Positions 45,401 through 57,778 are shown, counted from the first letter of the stretch. The stretch is 64,000 nucleotides of DNA from Neurospora tetrasperma FGSC 2508 (GCF_000213175.1 NW_009799179.1:7954059-8018058), one strand, 5' to 3'. A program made the numbers and translations. The notes: generated from the sequence alone by a model not told the origin.

Positions 45401-46170
45401 NNNNNNNNNNNNNNNNNNNNNNNNNNNNNNNNNNNNNNNNNNNNNNNNNNNNNNNNNNNNNNNNNNNNNNNNNNNNNNNNNNNNNNNNNNNNNNNNNNNN
45501 NNNNNNNNNNNNNNNNNNNNNNNNNNNNNNNNNNNNNNNNNNNNNNNNNNNNNNNNNNNNNNNNNNNNNNNNNNNNNNNNNNNNNNNNNNNNNNNNNNNN
45601 NNNNNNNNNNNNNNNNNNNNNNNNNNNNNNNNNNNNNNNNNNNNNNNNNNNNNNNNNNNNNNNNNNNNNNNNNNNNNNNNNNNNNNNNNNNNNNNNNNNN
45701 NNNNNNNNNNNNNNNNNNNNNNNNNNNNNNNNNNNNNNNNNNNNNNNNNNNNNNNNNNNNNNNNNNNNNNNNNNNNNNNNNNNNNNNNNNNNNNNNNNNN
45801 NNNNNNNNNNNNNNNNNNNNNNNNNNNNNNNNNNNNNNNNNNNNNNNNNNNNNNNNNNNNNNNNNNNNNNNNNNNNNNNNNNNNNNNNNNNNNNNNNNNN
45901 NNNNNNNNNNNNNNNNNNNNNNNNNNNNNNNNNNNNNNNNNNNNNNNNNNNNNNNNNNNNNNNNNNNNNNNNNNNNNNNNNNNNNNNNNNNNNNNNNNNN
46001 NNNNNNNNNNNNNNNNNNNNNNNNNNNNNNNNNNNNNNNNNNNNNNNNNNNNNNNNNNNNNNNNNNNNNNNNNNNNNNNNNNNNNNNNNNNNNNNNNNNN
46101 NNNNNNNNNNNNNNNNNNNNNNNNNNNNNNNNNNNNNNNNNNNNNNNNNNNNNNNNNNNNNNNNNNNNNN
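45401..46170. other. assembly gap (770 N)
   Basis: A run of N, with one further N at 46198 inside a G-run. Poly-pyrimidine and poly-G sequence on both sides probably caused the assembly break. Apparent frames crossing it are meaningless. Confidence 1.
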
Positions 46171-46400
46171 TACGTACGTCGTGTCGTCGTCGGGGGGNGG
46201 GGGGGGGAGAGAGAGAGAGGGATCCATTTGCATTGCTACCTTACCCCAACTCAAAAATTTGGAGAAGAACCAAGTGCAGGGCGGGTCCATTAGCGAGCCA
46301 GGGTCCATTTGCACTGCTACGTGACGTCTTAGCAAACCTCAGTCTCGTGCGAAAGCAATGAAGTGATGAAGTGATGAAGCAATGGAGTAATGAAGTATTC

Positions 46401-46520
46401 GGAGTTGATGGAAGTCAATGGGAGTTAATGAGAATTAATGGGAGTTAATGAGAATCAACGGGAGTTGATGAGAACCAATGGGAGTTAATGAGAACCAATG
46501 GGAGTTAATGAGAATCAGGG
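46401..46520. repeat. 20-bp tandem minisatellite, six copies
   Basis: Six contiguous units of about GGAGTTAATGAGAAYCAATG, each with up to a few differences; units at the ends are the most diverged. A shorter GAAGTGAT-type repeat precedes it at about 46359..46390. It lies within the TIR element. Confidence 0.93.
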
Positions 46521-46676
46521 CAATAGTTGACTTTACGAGACTTGAGGCAGCTCATCAAGGTTATCTTCCATACCACCCCCCAGTGCAAGCCTAATGCCTG
46601 CAGCTGGTTAGACTTAAAGTTTTCAGAACTTTTGGATAAACGACCCAAGTCACACTTGGGCCACCGTACCTGTCCG

Positions 46677-47286
46677 TCCTCCACACGGCCCCGGCAGCCA
46701 AGCAAACGCACGCACGCCCGCCAGCCCGTAGTGTACGGCAGAAGCGGACAGGGCAGCAGGGGGACAAAAAATCGGCAGCAAAACTTAACGGAGCCACCCC
46801 GATCGAGACCTCGAAACCGCAATTCGCATCCGGACCCCGTTGCGCGCCGCATTCGCGACTCCCGAACCTCCACTTGTTTTTACGGCTCCTCCGAAGTCCG
46901 AATTCCTCCATCACGACCACCGACCCGTGACGGCCACCCAACTGTGCGCAACAGCTTCGGTCTCCCGATTTGTGTGCGTTGCAATCTTCTTCTTTTTTTG
47001 GTCCCGCGAAACATCATCGGCACGCCTAGACTAACCTCAAGACGCCCCGTCGCTGCAGCACCGATTCCTCATCCGCATCACCCTTCTCTTCATCCCGCAA
47101 GGTCCCCAGTTCGCCGCCGCATCTCCCGAGCACTTTACTCCGGACGGACCAAGCCATACTAGCCAATCGACCCGACGACTTACGCGACGACGGCCGACCT
47201 CTCTCTTTATAACCCACCACCCAGTACATACCCTCTTTCTCTCTTCAGCAACACAAAGTCCCACACGGGCATCATCAACCTTCAAA
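46677..47286. other. intergenic, upstream of mrps8
   Basis: Promoter and leader of mrps8. A frame at 46527..47162 reads Arg/Pro-rich low-complexity sequence and is not supported. Confidence 0.45.
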
Positions 47287-47772
47287 ATGGGCATCCAACA
47301 AATCACCAACATGTGCTCGCACCTCCAAAACGCCTCGCGCGCTCGCCTGGGCCTGACCTCCCTGCCTAACACCAAGTACAACCTCGCCCTCGCCCTGGCC
47401 CTGCACCGCGCAGGCTTCATCTCCTCCCTCACGCGGGGCGGCCCCCACCCGCCCACGCCCGAGGCCCTCATGACCTACGAGCCCGAGCCCGTGACCAGTG
47501 CCAACGTGGCCACGCGCCGGTTGTGGGTGGGACTTAAATACTGGAACGAGGAACCCGTCTTGAAGGAGCTGAAGCCGATTTCGAAGCCGTCGAGGCTGGT
47601 GACTGCCTCCCTGGAAGAGCTGAACCGTGTGGCAAGGGGCTTTCCCGCAGGATACATGAAGGGGTTGCAGTTGGGCGAGTGTTTGTTTGTGAACACTGAT
47701 AGAGGTGTGTTGGAGGTTAGAGAGGCAGTGGAGAGGAAAGTTGGTGGGTTGGTTTTGTGCAAGGTAAAATAG
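47287..47772 (+). CDS. mrps8: mitochondrial small ribosomal subunit protein S8 (bS8m/uS8m)
   Basis: A single exon of 161 residues, usual for fungal members. Seen: MGIQQITNMCSHLQNASRARL, then YNLALALALHRAGFISSLTRGG, then VATRRLWVGLKYWNEEPVLKELKPISKPSRLV, and a C-terminal GYMKGLQLGECLFVNTDRGVLEVREAVERKVGG. The order of the S8 helix-strand-KPSRRV-like loop and the closing G-x-L-L/V-T-x-x-G block is that of ribosomal S8. Known role: binds the central domain of small-subunit rRNA and is needed for platform assembly in mitoribosomes. The N-terminus lacks a long presequence, as in several mitochondrial S8 proteins. Confidence 0.88.
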   Translation: MGIQQITNMCSHLQNASRARLGLTSLPNTKYNLALALALHRAGFISSLTRGGPHPPTPEALMTYEPEPVTSANVATRRLWVGLKYWNEEPVLKELKPISKPSRLVTASLEELNRVARGFPAGYMKGLQLGECLFVNTDRGVLEVREAVERKVGGLVLCKVK

Positions 47773-48493
47773 ATGGAAAGAAGAAGAAGGAGGGTCTCAA
47801 GGATGGACAACTGGGATAGGACATGGATTTGGGGAAAGGAAGGCATTGTTGGGAAGGAAGGGAGAGGAATAGAAGGGGAGGAGGAAGAGTCACCGCACTT
47901 TGGGAGGATCCCAAACCTGAAATGGAGCCAACCATTTCTGTGCGCAGTGTACGATACGGATGTGATTCCACTGTACACTAGACGACTAAGCAAGACTGGA
48001 CAAACATGAAAAGGAATAGACATTGGCAAAGCAGAGCTCATCCTTGGTTCTTGCCATGCGAATATGAGGTATGAGGCCAAGAAAGACAACGAGTTGGCAT
48101 CCTGTATGCTTTTATATATGCATGATTAAAAAAAAAAAAAAAACAAAGGCACTCACTGTGGAAACAAATATCACGAATCCTGATAAGGAAATGATTCAAT
48201 TCATCCTGCTCCAGGTTGCTGTGCAACCCATTATCTGCTATGCATTCATACTTCATGCGTCGCCAGCTTCTTACAAATGTGTAATTGGTCTTTCTACAAA
48301 GGTATCATGAAACGTGCTAACCCAGTAACACTGCATCCCCCTCTTTCACTGTCTCGAACAAATAATAGGGGGGTGATTAAAAAAGACTCTACAGGCCAAA
48401 AAGCGATCACATCCACCATTTCTGGCTTCCTTTTACGAATTAAGAAGTGTGCTTAAATTCCGAAGTGCTGGCAGACTTCTCCTCACCGTGCTC
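47773..48493. other. intergenic between convergent genes
   Basis: Contains an A16 run at 48128..48143. No supported gene. Confidence 0.5.
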
Positions 48494-50297
48494 CTAAATG
48501 TCAGCATTGGTGGTATCAACAACCTCGGCAGCAGACGAGGCGGCAGCTTCAGTCTCCTGGGCTGGCATCTCCTCCTTAACATCATGAACGTCAGAAGTGG
48601 GGGTTTGGGGAGCACCGGCAGCCTCCGCGTCCGACGGTGGTACCGAGACCTCCTGGGTAGCTTCGGTGGCTTTCTCTACCGGCTGAGCCACTTCTTGGGG
48701 AGTCTCAGTCACAGTGGGGAGGGGCACATCAACAGCTTCTTCTGCCTTGGGAACCGGCTCAGCCTTGGCCGCAGCTGAACCAGAACGAGACTGTTTCGGT
48801 GTCGTAGCCGCTGATGGTGCTGCAGATTTAGTGGCAGGTTTTTTGGTCCGTGGCTTGCTGAGACTTCTCTTCGCGGCAGGTCCGGGGGTGGCCGACGACC
48901 TCCTGGGTGGGGATGTGACAACCTTCTCAGCGGTTTTAGAGGCGGATGCCGCGGTTGGACGCGTCATGCGTGCCAAAAAACCTTCGTCCACTTCCTTCTC
49001 CTTCTTCGTTGGCGGATGATCCTTCGCAGTCTGCTTCACAGGCACACCTAGACTAGGGCGAGGCCGGTTCTTGGTCGAGTTCTGTCTCTTGAGGGTCGAG
49101 GTAGCCGTTTTCGGTGCCGACATAGTAGAGGATGGCACTCTCGCTCTGCTAGAGGAACGGCTAGCCGGGGTAGGACCTCGCTCGCGAGTCTGCGACTGGG
49201 CGCGCGCATTGCCGAGCTTGGAACCAGAAGCAGCCGTATGAGTGGTAAGGCGTTCTGGGAGAGCAGCTGGGCGTGTAGGTGACTTGGCCTTGGGCTTCGA
49301 GCTTCCGGTGATGACAGGAGATGGGGCCAAGGACGCTGGCTTTTTGTTGAGCGAGGAACCAAGAGATTTCGTGGTCTTTGCCGCCGAAGGCTTCGGGGTA
49401 GCGGTCTTGCCCGGAGTCTGACTGGATGCGGTCGTAGGGCTTTTCGCCTTGGGGGTTTCAGCAGTGATGGGGGATTTGGCAGGCTTAGCTACTGTCTTGT
49501 TGGCCGAAGACGTTGAAAGAGGTGGGAGGTTCGATTTTGTTGTTGTTTTCGGGACGGTCCGCGCCGCCGGCTTGCTGGGATCTGTCTCTTTGTCTTTGCC
49601 AGCCCCGGCTCCATTGGGTGCCTGCGTCTTCTCTGGTAACTTGGAGTCACTCTCCGTCGTAGACGAGCCGGTAGCCCCATCTAGCTCCAACCTCTTGGGC
49701 TCCGCCGATGCGCTAGCCGAAGATTCTACATTCTGTGCTCGTGGTTCTTGAGCAGAGTGTATCGGACTCTGAGCATTCTGGTTCGCTTTTGGAGACTCGG
49801 CCGGTATACGGTTCGCCTCGGGACTCGCCGGTGCTGGTGTTTTCTCCATAATCTGGTCAACGGCATTGGCTTTTTCTGATGGAGCAAGAGGACTGGTGAT
49901 GTCGCCTGGGCCGGCTGGAGCTTGTTGTGTGGGTGTCTCGGAGTCGTTGCTGCCTTCCCGTTGAAGCCCGAGTCTTCCACCTTTCTCAACCGCGATGAAG
50001 CTCGTTTTGATCTTGTTCAAAGGCCTAGGAGAATCGGCTAGAGGTTGAAAGAGACACTAGCTATTAGTCCGGTCCATGCATAGTGTGATGTTGTGGTTGA
50101 TAACAACACCCAAGATGACCAGTGCAGTTGGAGAAGAGGCAAACAGCGAGGTGATGGAAATGGCGACAATTGGAAGTGAAAGATGGCGGAACAGAAGACT
50201 GCTTACTTGGAGAGATGACTGGCGACCTGCCACGATCCGGGGGACTCGTCTCCCCCTTCTGCTCGAACATAGCCCGAAGGTTCTTAACCGCGCTCAT
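48494..50297 (-). CDS. disordered Ala/Ser/Pro/Lys-rich protein, unknown function
   Basis: Exons 50297..50207 and 50037..48494 give 544 residues; the intron is phase 1 (GTAAGC...CTAG). The N-terminus MSAVKNLRAMFEQKGETSPPDRGRSP and the SPRPLNKIKTSFIAVEKGGRLGLQ block, together with an internal DEGFLARMTRPTAASASKT motif, look conserved and are familiar from uncharacterised fungal proteins sometimes named mucin-like. The rest is low-complexity with Lys/Pro/Ser/Thr, many possible phosphorylation sites, and no signal peptide or membrane helix. This suggests a cytoplasmic or nuclear scaffold, possibly cytoskeletal. Function unknown. Confidence 0.78.
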
Positions 50298-51837
50298 GGC
50301 TGCTGACTTTTTCGAGCTCGAGCAAGACCTAGGGAAGTTGAGAAGCGTCGGGCCACGAGGTGATGATGAGAGTATGTTGTGGCAAGGTGGCAGGAGCGGT
50401 TGATTCTGGTGATTTTTGTAGCCGACAGTCCAAGTCGACTCGGAGAGAAGAAGGATCTGACTGTTTGTTTAAAGGAAGTCGAGGATCGTGGTCGCGTCCG
50501 GGAAGGAGAGATCGGGGCAAACGGGCGTGCCTCCTTTAAGCCCCTGGACCCTGCGCAAGGGGTCTTCGTGTTGTAACAGACTCGAAGCGGCTTCCCCACG
50601 CGCCACTATAAGGAGGAGCTACGATCCTGACCCGAGGAACAGGGACTCTGGAGGGAAGCGATGCGCGCGTGGAGCTGGCGACGCTATGACGAGAAATCGG
50701 GAGAGCTGTTTGCTTGTAGGGATGTCCGTAGAACGTGTCGCGGATAACTGTAGCGCAGAAGTTGGGGGAGTGTAAGCGACACTTGGCGCGATATATGTAG
50801 ATGGATGATGATGGACAACAAAGAACAGAACGATGAGGGATAGACCTAAGGTGTAGGTAGAGGTAGTGTGGTCAGAGAAAGAGACAGGCAACTATCGCAA
50901 ATTCCCCAGATTTACGTGGTGCCACCGGGCAGTCGAGGGTTTACACTACAAGTGACGGCCGGGGCGCGTTTAATGAGCAAATGCTTTAAAAAGTACGGCT
51001 ACTTCAGGCGAGCGGAGTCGCATTGCAATAGGTAGCGTATGCGGCGCTGGGTCTTCTGATGCAGACAAGGGAAGTGCACTTCGCTGCAGGTCCAGAACAG
51101 GGAGTCATTCCCGTCTGTCAACAGTACACTCGGCTACCTCAGTCAGTCTACACACGAGCTTCGGATGCATCAGCGTGGCAGGACAGGATGGGATCGCCTT
51201 CACTTCTGTTTGGATATGTAGGCCTTGACTTTCTTTTGCTGAGGGGTCTTTGGATCAGAATAGGAATCCCGTTATAGCCACTGCCCAGGCGGCACGAACC
51301 AACCAATCCGAGACTATTTCCACACATTTGCCATTGAGGCTATCGTAATGGAGAAGAAAACTCTTCCAACAGACTGGCACGTTCACGATGAGGTGCCACA
51401 GAAGCTGAAGGCTGAGTGTTGGCCTAGGCTCTTGCATGAAGCCATTGGCTATCACAAACAGTCTAAATTAAGGAGCTTTTTGGGGGGTTGTTAGTGCTAG
51501 CCGGTGTTGGTGGTTGTGAGGTTGTGATTGGAAAGTCCATTTCAAGGGCACACATGTCAAGCTTTTACAAGACTTCCATCTTTCAGTCTGGCTGCCTTCC
51601 TTTCAGTCGATTGTCGTACAATCCTCGATGTTCACCATATGCCGGCTTGACACAGGCACGCAAACCTACTTACATCCACGGACATCTATCTTCCTCTCTG
51701 GATTGTACATCCCGCTCCTGTTGTATGTGGCCGGCGGATAGCTCTCCGTGACAAACGCTTGGCGCCCTTCAACCCGATTTCACGATGTTTCAAGTCAGTG
51801 TTTCGCATTGGAGGTGCCCCTGGCGCAATAAACGATG
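50298..51837. other. intergenic left of the retrotransposon
   Basis: Promoter of the disordered-protein gene, then sequence of normal base composition up to the element. Small frames only. AT enrichment begins near the LTR edge, so there is little sign of RIP spreading outward. Confidence 0.45.
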
Positions 51838-51842
51838 GAACC

Positions 51843-52020
51843 TATCGGATACTGGAGGTAACCGGGGTGCCAGCCCAGTACCTTACGTAAGCTGGCATCC
51901 CTGGCAACCTTCTGATACTAGATTTTCTGTGTGAGGGATTAACCTAATATAGAGATTTATACAATATACAATCTGTACCCTCTATTGAATTAAGACCCCT
52001 ATTTGTGCTCGTATTCTATA
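51843..52020 (+). repeat. left LTR of the copia-type element
   Basis: 178 bp, same length as the right LTR, and the less RIP-affected of the two at most TG/CA sites, though it carries its own private changes. Confidence 0.93.
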
Positions 52021-55000
52021 ATTAAGAGTCTTATATATAATAATTACCAATTGAAGTAACCCGGGTAGATATAGTATAACAATTACTTACCGAAGTAAAT
52101 AAAGTAACGCAATACAATAATATCTATCGATCTTAAGACTATTAGTAAAGTTATTTTTAATAAATCCGAAGATTAGTATCTTTGGGAGAAGGAATTTCAA
52201 AAATAAGGCTTTTAATAAGGAATTCTAGTCTTTTATTAACCTAGATTTCGAAAAGCGAATCCCCTAGCCTACTACTCTTATTAAGCCATTAGTTATTAAC
52301 TTCCAAAAACCGGTCATCCTTAAGGATATTTAAGTTCAATAATAGATTTTTAATACTATAGAAGTAAATAACGGCCCTCTAATAGATAATACCCGGCTAT
52401 CTTAAGCTACCCAGTCGACTACGGTCCCGGTTTAGACTCTAGCGTCTACTTAAATTCCTACCGGTCTACCCGTAAAAGTATTTTTTACTGCTAAGCGTTT
52501 AGGCTTTACGTTTGAATCCGACTTCTATAATTATAAAATTGCCTTAGCCGATTACTATTACGAGAAAAAAAATTAGAATAAATTTATTACTAATATTAAT
52601 AATGTTAAAAATTAAATAAAGAAATATACTATTAAGAAGCTTTACTTAACTTACTTCTTAGAAATTAAGACTATTACCATCTAATATAATAAGTTATATA
52701 TATTAATTAATTATAACCTAGTAAGAGTTAGAAATAACGCTTGTACTAAATATTAGGAAAAAGTCTATTTTACCTATACTCTAAAGAGTTAGACTATTTA
52801 ATTTAAAGAGTAGGAGGGGGTTATAACTATTAATTAATACTATAACATCGATGAATATATTAATTTAGAGAATTAGTATTAAAATTTCTTCAATATAATA
52901 AATAAATTCCCTAGGTCCCTATTTACTATTTAGACTATAGTATATTATTAAATTAAAGATAATAAATTTTATACTTTTATAGATATAGCCTAGGAATTTA
53001 AGTAAGCGGTTCTTAAAGCGTTTCTATTAAATAAGGGTCGTTCTTAAATTTATAAGGGTAGTACGTTCGGAATAGTAACTATATATACTAAATTTAGTAG
53101 GGACGCTCTTAGTAACCCCTAGAATAATAGAAGTAAAAGGCCGGCCGGTAATTATTAAAATTGTTAAAATTATAATAAATAGTCGAAGAGGATTTGCCCT
53201 ATATATAAATGTATAGGTTACAAATTTAAATACTATTAGTATATTAATATAACGAATTAATTGGATAATTTTAAAGAAAATTACTATATATATAAGTAGA
53301 TTAATAAGAATTGCTAAAGAGACCCCAAACTAGTAGAAAGATTAGAAAATTCTTAAAAGATACTAAAATTAATAAATCCTATTAAAACAACGTTAGTAAC
53401 TTTTAATTTAATAGTTAGCGGGTTAGTAATATATATTATAAAACGAATTTTTTAATACTAAAACCCTATAAAGATAGACTAAAGTACCTATTAAAGGACT
53501 TAATAATTTTTAATTTAGGTATAATAATTTATATTTTTAATAAGGCCGGTTAATTTAAAAGTTTCAAACCAGCGAGAGAAGGAGACTACGTCTAAGCGGG
53601 AAATATATTTATTGCAATTAAAGGATATAGTTCGGTCTATTTAATATTAAGTAATAATAAAAATTGATTTATTAATCTTAAATTTAATAACGTTATACTT
53701 ATATCCAGGATGGCTTATAATTTAGTATTTTTAAGAAGGTTATTAGAAAAAGGACTATACTAGGATTAATCTTTTAATTTAAAGTACCTTTATTTCTATT
53801 TAAATAACGGTTATTTATACTATTTCTCTTTAGAATTTAATTAATTTATATTAGAATATATACCCTTCGAAATACGTACTAATTAATCCTCTTTTTATAT
53901 ATAATTTTACTAATTTACTAGTAAAACTATTAAGAAGTTTTAAAAAAGCGATACCTTACGCTAATATCTTCGCTTTAATTACCTAAGACTAAAAACCTTA
54001 ATTTAATTAATAAATAAAGAATATAAAGTACGTTTAAAGGGTCCCGATCTCGTTTATTATAATTCCTATATAATAATTAAAATAAAGTACTAAATATATA
54101 GAAAAATCTATAACGCATTAGAAGGTCCTAATCTCTACCTCGCTATTAATTTCTTTAATTATTCCTTAATTAAAATACTTAGTAGAGGTATAGTATCGAA
54201 TTTAATAATCGTTATAAATTATTAGTCCGGGAAAGTATAATTATATTATTTACCGGACTAAATAGCGGATTCGATTATTATTATATTAACGTTATTATTT
54301 AACGATTTTGAATTTTATTACTAAATCCGACTAAGGGTAATTAAATATAATAATGAAATAACTATAAATAAACCCTATATTACTACCTTCTTAATTAGAT
54401 ATAATACGGTTCTTAAGCCTTCGGCCTTATATATTTAGGTGTAGAACGGCGGTACCGAACGTTCGGGGGGTATAATTAGGGAAAAATTAGTAATAATAAA
54501 AGAATTAGTAAATTTACTATAAGAATTCTAAAGAGAGATAATAATAGTAGTAATATACTTATTAAACCTAATTTTATAATAAAAATTCAATTAAAAGTCC
54601 CTAAAAGAATATTTTACTATATATATAATTAATTATAATAATAGTTAATAAAAACTAGTACTATAATTATTCTATTTTAAAATTTATAATTATAAAACGT
54701 TCGTACTTATAATCGATATTTTATATAGTTAGAAACGGGCTTAGAAGTTTAAACGATATATTTAAGTTAAGTATTTAGTTAATTACTAGTTTAATAATAT
54801 TTATTGTATTTAGAATCTATATATAAATTAGATTATTATAATAAGAAATATAGTTTTTAATAAGGACGAAATTTTTATAAATATAGTCGAAGAATTCTAT
54901 AATACCCTTAATATTTCTCTTAAAGAGTTGGCTATATAATTGAATAATATTTATTAATTAGAATTTAATATATTTAATCTATTACCGACTAGAAGTATTA

Positions 55001-57600
55001 AAATAGAGGATAAGGAGGCCGATCTGGTTATTAAAACCCTACCTGCTATTAATAGTACTATAATTTCCGAACCAACCGAATTTATATATATATAAGAGGA
55101 GGGATAATATTAAGAGGGTACTAGAGTTCTAATACTAGAATTACGGCCGTAAAATAATTAGTAGGCAATAATAATAAATAAAAAAGAAATAAAATATCCT
55201 ACTCCCCTAAAAAGTCTAGTATTATTCTTTATTAATAATTTTAATATATTATACTCCTAATAAAATTAACCAACGTATAATAAATATCTCTACTAAATTA
55301 GATCCTTTTTAATTACTTTAAATAAAATAAATATTAAACTATATAATAGACGGCCTATTAATAAGGAAACTCTTAACTAATTAAAATATATAATTATTAG
55401 TAAGAAGGAGGAAGGAGAGAAGTTTTCTAATAATTTAAAGTTAATTAGAAATATTATAAATTATTATAATAATTTCAATACCTTAGCCAATTTCTATTAA
55501 CGAAAATTCCCTCCTCCCCCTTAGGTTTATAGAAATTTTAATTATTATCCGTTTAATAATCTCTTCTATAAAGTAAAACGAAAGTATATAAAAGATTATG
55601 AAGAAAAAAAGTCGTAAGCGTAAATTAATAAAGGCGAGTAGTATATTAATAAAATTATTAAATTATTTAATTTAATATAAATATATATATACAAATTCAA
55701 TATAAAAGGGTATTACTTTAAATATAAAGCCTATTTAGTAGTTTAAAGAGATTAATAGTTATATAATAATATACGAGAAACGTACGTTACTATTTTCGTA
55801 ATCTAATTATTTAGAATTATAATAACTATTACTACCTACTTTAATTTCGAATTTAAATAGTATAATATAATTAATACCTTCATTAATATAATATTAAATA
55901 AGACTATCTATATAAAAGTACTATATAATTAGGAATATAAGGATAAAATATTAAAGTTACTACGTATATTATATAAATTATAATACTCTCTATTATTTTA
56001 GTAAAAAGAGTTTACTAAAATTCTCGTAAAAGCTAGCCTCGCCCTTATCCCTATAAAACCGTATATACTAATTAAAGAGAATATAATTATCTTCTTTTAT
56101 ATTAATAATATTATCCTTACTTATAAATTAGAATATTTATTATTAATAGAGGGAATAAATATTACTCTTAAATAATACTATTAATTAATTAATAATTAAA
56201 ATATCTAATAATTTTTAGGTATTAAAGTTATTCGAGACCGCCCGCAGCGCCTATTCTAACTATCTTAGCGAAAATATATCCTTAAAATAATTAAAGGAAT
56301 TAAATAAAGGAAAAAACTCCCTAATATTCCTATAATAATTAAAGAGTTCGCCTCCTAGCCTTAATCCTCTACCTAATATATAATTAAATTATATTAATAA
56401 ATAATTGGTACAGTTCTGTATTTCTCTATTATTATTAAACCTAATATCGCTTTTATACTATTCTAATTAATTCGCTTTCTAACTAACTCTAAACTAGCTT
56501 ATTATTCGGCGGTTAAATAAATAAAAATATACCTTCGTAGTACTAATTATTATACCTTCTAATTAGAAGGAAATAATAAATTTAAAATTTATATTAATAT
56601 ATTATTTACTAATAATATTAACGATCGAAGAAAGTTATAAGATTTTATAATATAATTATTTAGTAATATAATTAATTAGTATACTAATAAGTAAAATACT
56701 ATTACTACTTTAATAACCGAAGTAGAATTATTATTCCTCGCCCAAGGAGTAAAGGAAGGTATTTAGGCAAAGAAGCTCTTTAATACTCTTACTCTTTAAT
56801 TAGAAATCGAAATTACCCCCTTCGGTTATAATAATAAATAAATAATATACTTTATTACTAAAAAGAATTCTAAATTCCAAATTAAACTTAAATATATTAA
56901 TATTTACAATTACTAGTTTAAAAAAGCTTAATAATATAGTATTATTAATATATATAATATTTCTATTAGTAAAATAATTACCGATAGATTTATTAAAGCG
57001 TTCGACGTACGTAAATATTAAAAATTTATAAAGTAGTTTAATATAGTAAATCTTAAGGAGAGACGAGGAGAAAGGAGGAAGTTAGTAATAATAAAAGTAA
57101 ATTATTTAATTATAATCAATAAAGAAAATTAATTAAAAAAAGCGATTGAAGGATAAAAATATAGGTTAAAATTATTATAAGTATAAATTACCTTCCTATA
57201 CTATACGGCTAAAATAACCTTTAAAAATTAAAAAGTATTAATATAGTAATTTAATTATATAAGGAGGAAAAAATTAAAAAATTTAGTCCCGGTAGGATTC
57301 GAACCTACAACCTTTAAGTATATTATTTAAAAATAATCCGCTAATTATACTAATAAATATATTTAAAAGATAATAGGCGGATAATTAAAAATAATACTCC
57401 AACGTTCTAACTATTAAACTACGGGACTAGGTAATTTTATTATTAAAAAGGGTACTATTAACCTTCCCTATTAATAGAGAAATAATAATAAATAACACTT
57501 TTAAAAGGTAACTACTAGAAAAAAGATAGGAAGGGTATAGAATCTATAAATAGCTTTAAAGACAATAGCCTCCTTAAATTCTAATTCAGTTAAAGGGGTA
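52021..57600 (+). pseudogene. relic of the retrotransposon gag-pol region
   Basis: No frame stays open. The traces are: a CCHC zinc knuckle at 53195..53236 where the second and fourth Cys and the His have become Tyr but spacing 2-4-4 is kept; an integrase Asn-Gly-Gly...Glu-Arg block at 54442..54486, preceded by TAG where a Gln codon is expected; an RT block with LR-x-LY-x-L spacing near 55956..56015; and a Phe-Tyr-Ile-Asn-Asn at 56095..56109 in place of the Phe-Tyr-Val-Asp-Asp active site. All these changes are C to T or G to A. Integrase before RT places it in the Ty1/copia group. Confidence 0.85.
57284..57431 (-). pseudogene. tRNA-like relic inside the retrotransposon
   Basis: On the minus strand an acceptor-type AGTCCCG followed by a D-arm-like GTTTAATAGTTAGAAC opens the segment. 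About 150 bases later an intact T arm, GTAGG-TTCGAAT-CCTAC, is followed at once by CGGGACT, which pairs with the opening seven bases. The middle is AT-rich and too long for one tRNA; it seems to hold a second, partial D/anticodon-arm-like part (TTAGTATAATTAGCGGATTAT). A fused pair of tRNA copies or an intron-bearing tRNA relic are both possible. The style of the D arm recalls organellar tRNAs. Confidence 0.55.
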
Positions 57601-57778
57601 TATCGGATACTAGAAGTAACCGGGGTACCAACCTAGTACCTTACGTAAACTAATATCCCTAGCAACCTTCTAATACTAAATTTTCTATATAAGGGATTAA
57701 CCTAATATAGAGATCTATATAATATACAATCTATACCCTCTACTAAATCAAGACCCCTGCTCGTGCTCGTATTCTATA
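57601..57778 (+). repeat. right LTR of the copia-type element
   Basis: 178 bp, aligned end to end with the left LTR. Most differences are G to A or C to T in this copy, with a few in the opposite sense, so the two LTRs were mutated independently. Confidence 0.93.

Larger units (their letters stand above)
45074..46668. mobile_element. hAT-like TIR element, interior partly unsequenced
   Basis: Left end TACGGTGGCCCAAGTGTGAC begins at 45074; its exact inverse ends at 46668. The inverted repeat spans about 33 bp with two mismatches (TACGG...CGTTTAT). It is flanked by a perfect 8-bp target duplication CCTGTCCG, at 45066..45073 and 46669..46676. 8-bp duplications are typical of hAT elements; the class call is tentative because the ends are not the usual CAG/TAG form. 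Inside are a pyrimidine-rich stretch, a G-run, a gap of unknown true length, two copies of a TCCATTTGC(A)YTGCTAC unit at about 46222..46320, and a 20-bp minisatellite. No transposase is visible in the sequenced part. Confidence 0.7.
51843..57778 (+). mobile_element. Ty1/copia-type LTR retrotransposon, RIP-mutated, full length
   Basis: A 5,936-bp element with 178-bp direct LTRs and a 5-bp target duplication GAACC (51838..51842 and 57779..57783). The LTRs start TATCGG and end TCTATA; normal LTRs start TG and end CA, so both ends fit RIP (TG to TA, CA to TA). A purine tract AAAGGGG lies just before the right LTR. The interior is extremely AT-rich with stops in every frame. Domain traces appear on the plus strand in copia order: a zinc knuckle at about 53195, integrase at about 54440, reverse transcriptase at about 55950-56115. 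Boundaries with flanking DNA are sharp. Confidence 0.92.

Noticed and set aside
45099-46361. Long frames across the N-run
   Set aside because: They exist only because N codons were not read as stops.
51000-51842. RIP spreading from the retroelement into its left flank
   Set aside because: The flank keeps normal GC content right up to the target duplication, with no obvious excess of TpA.
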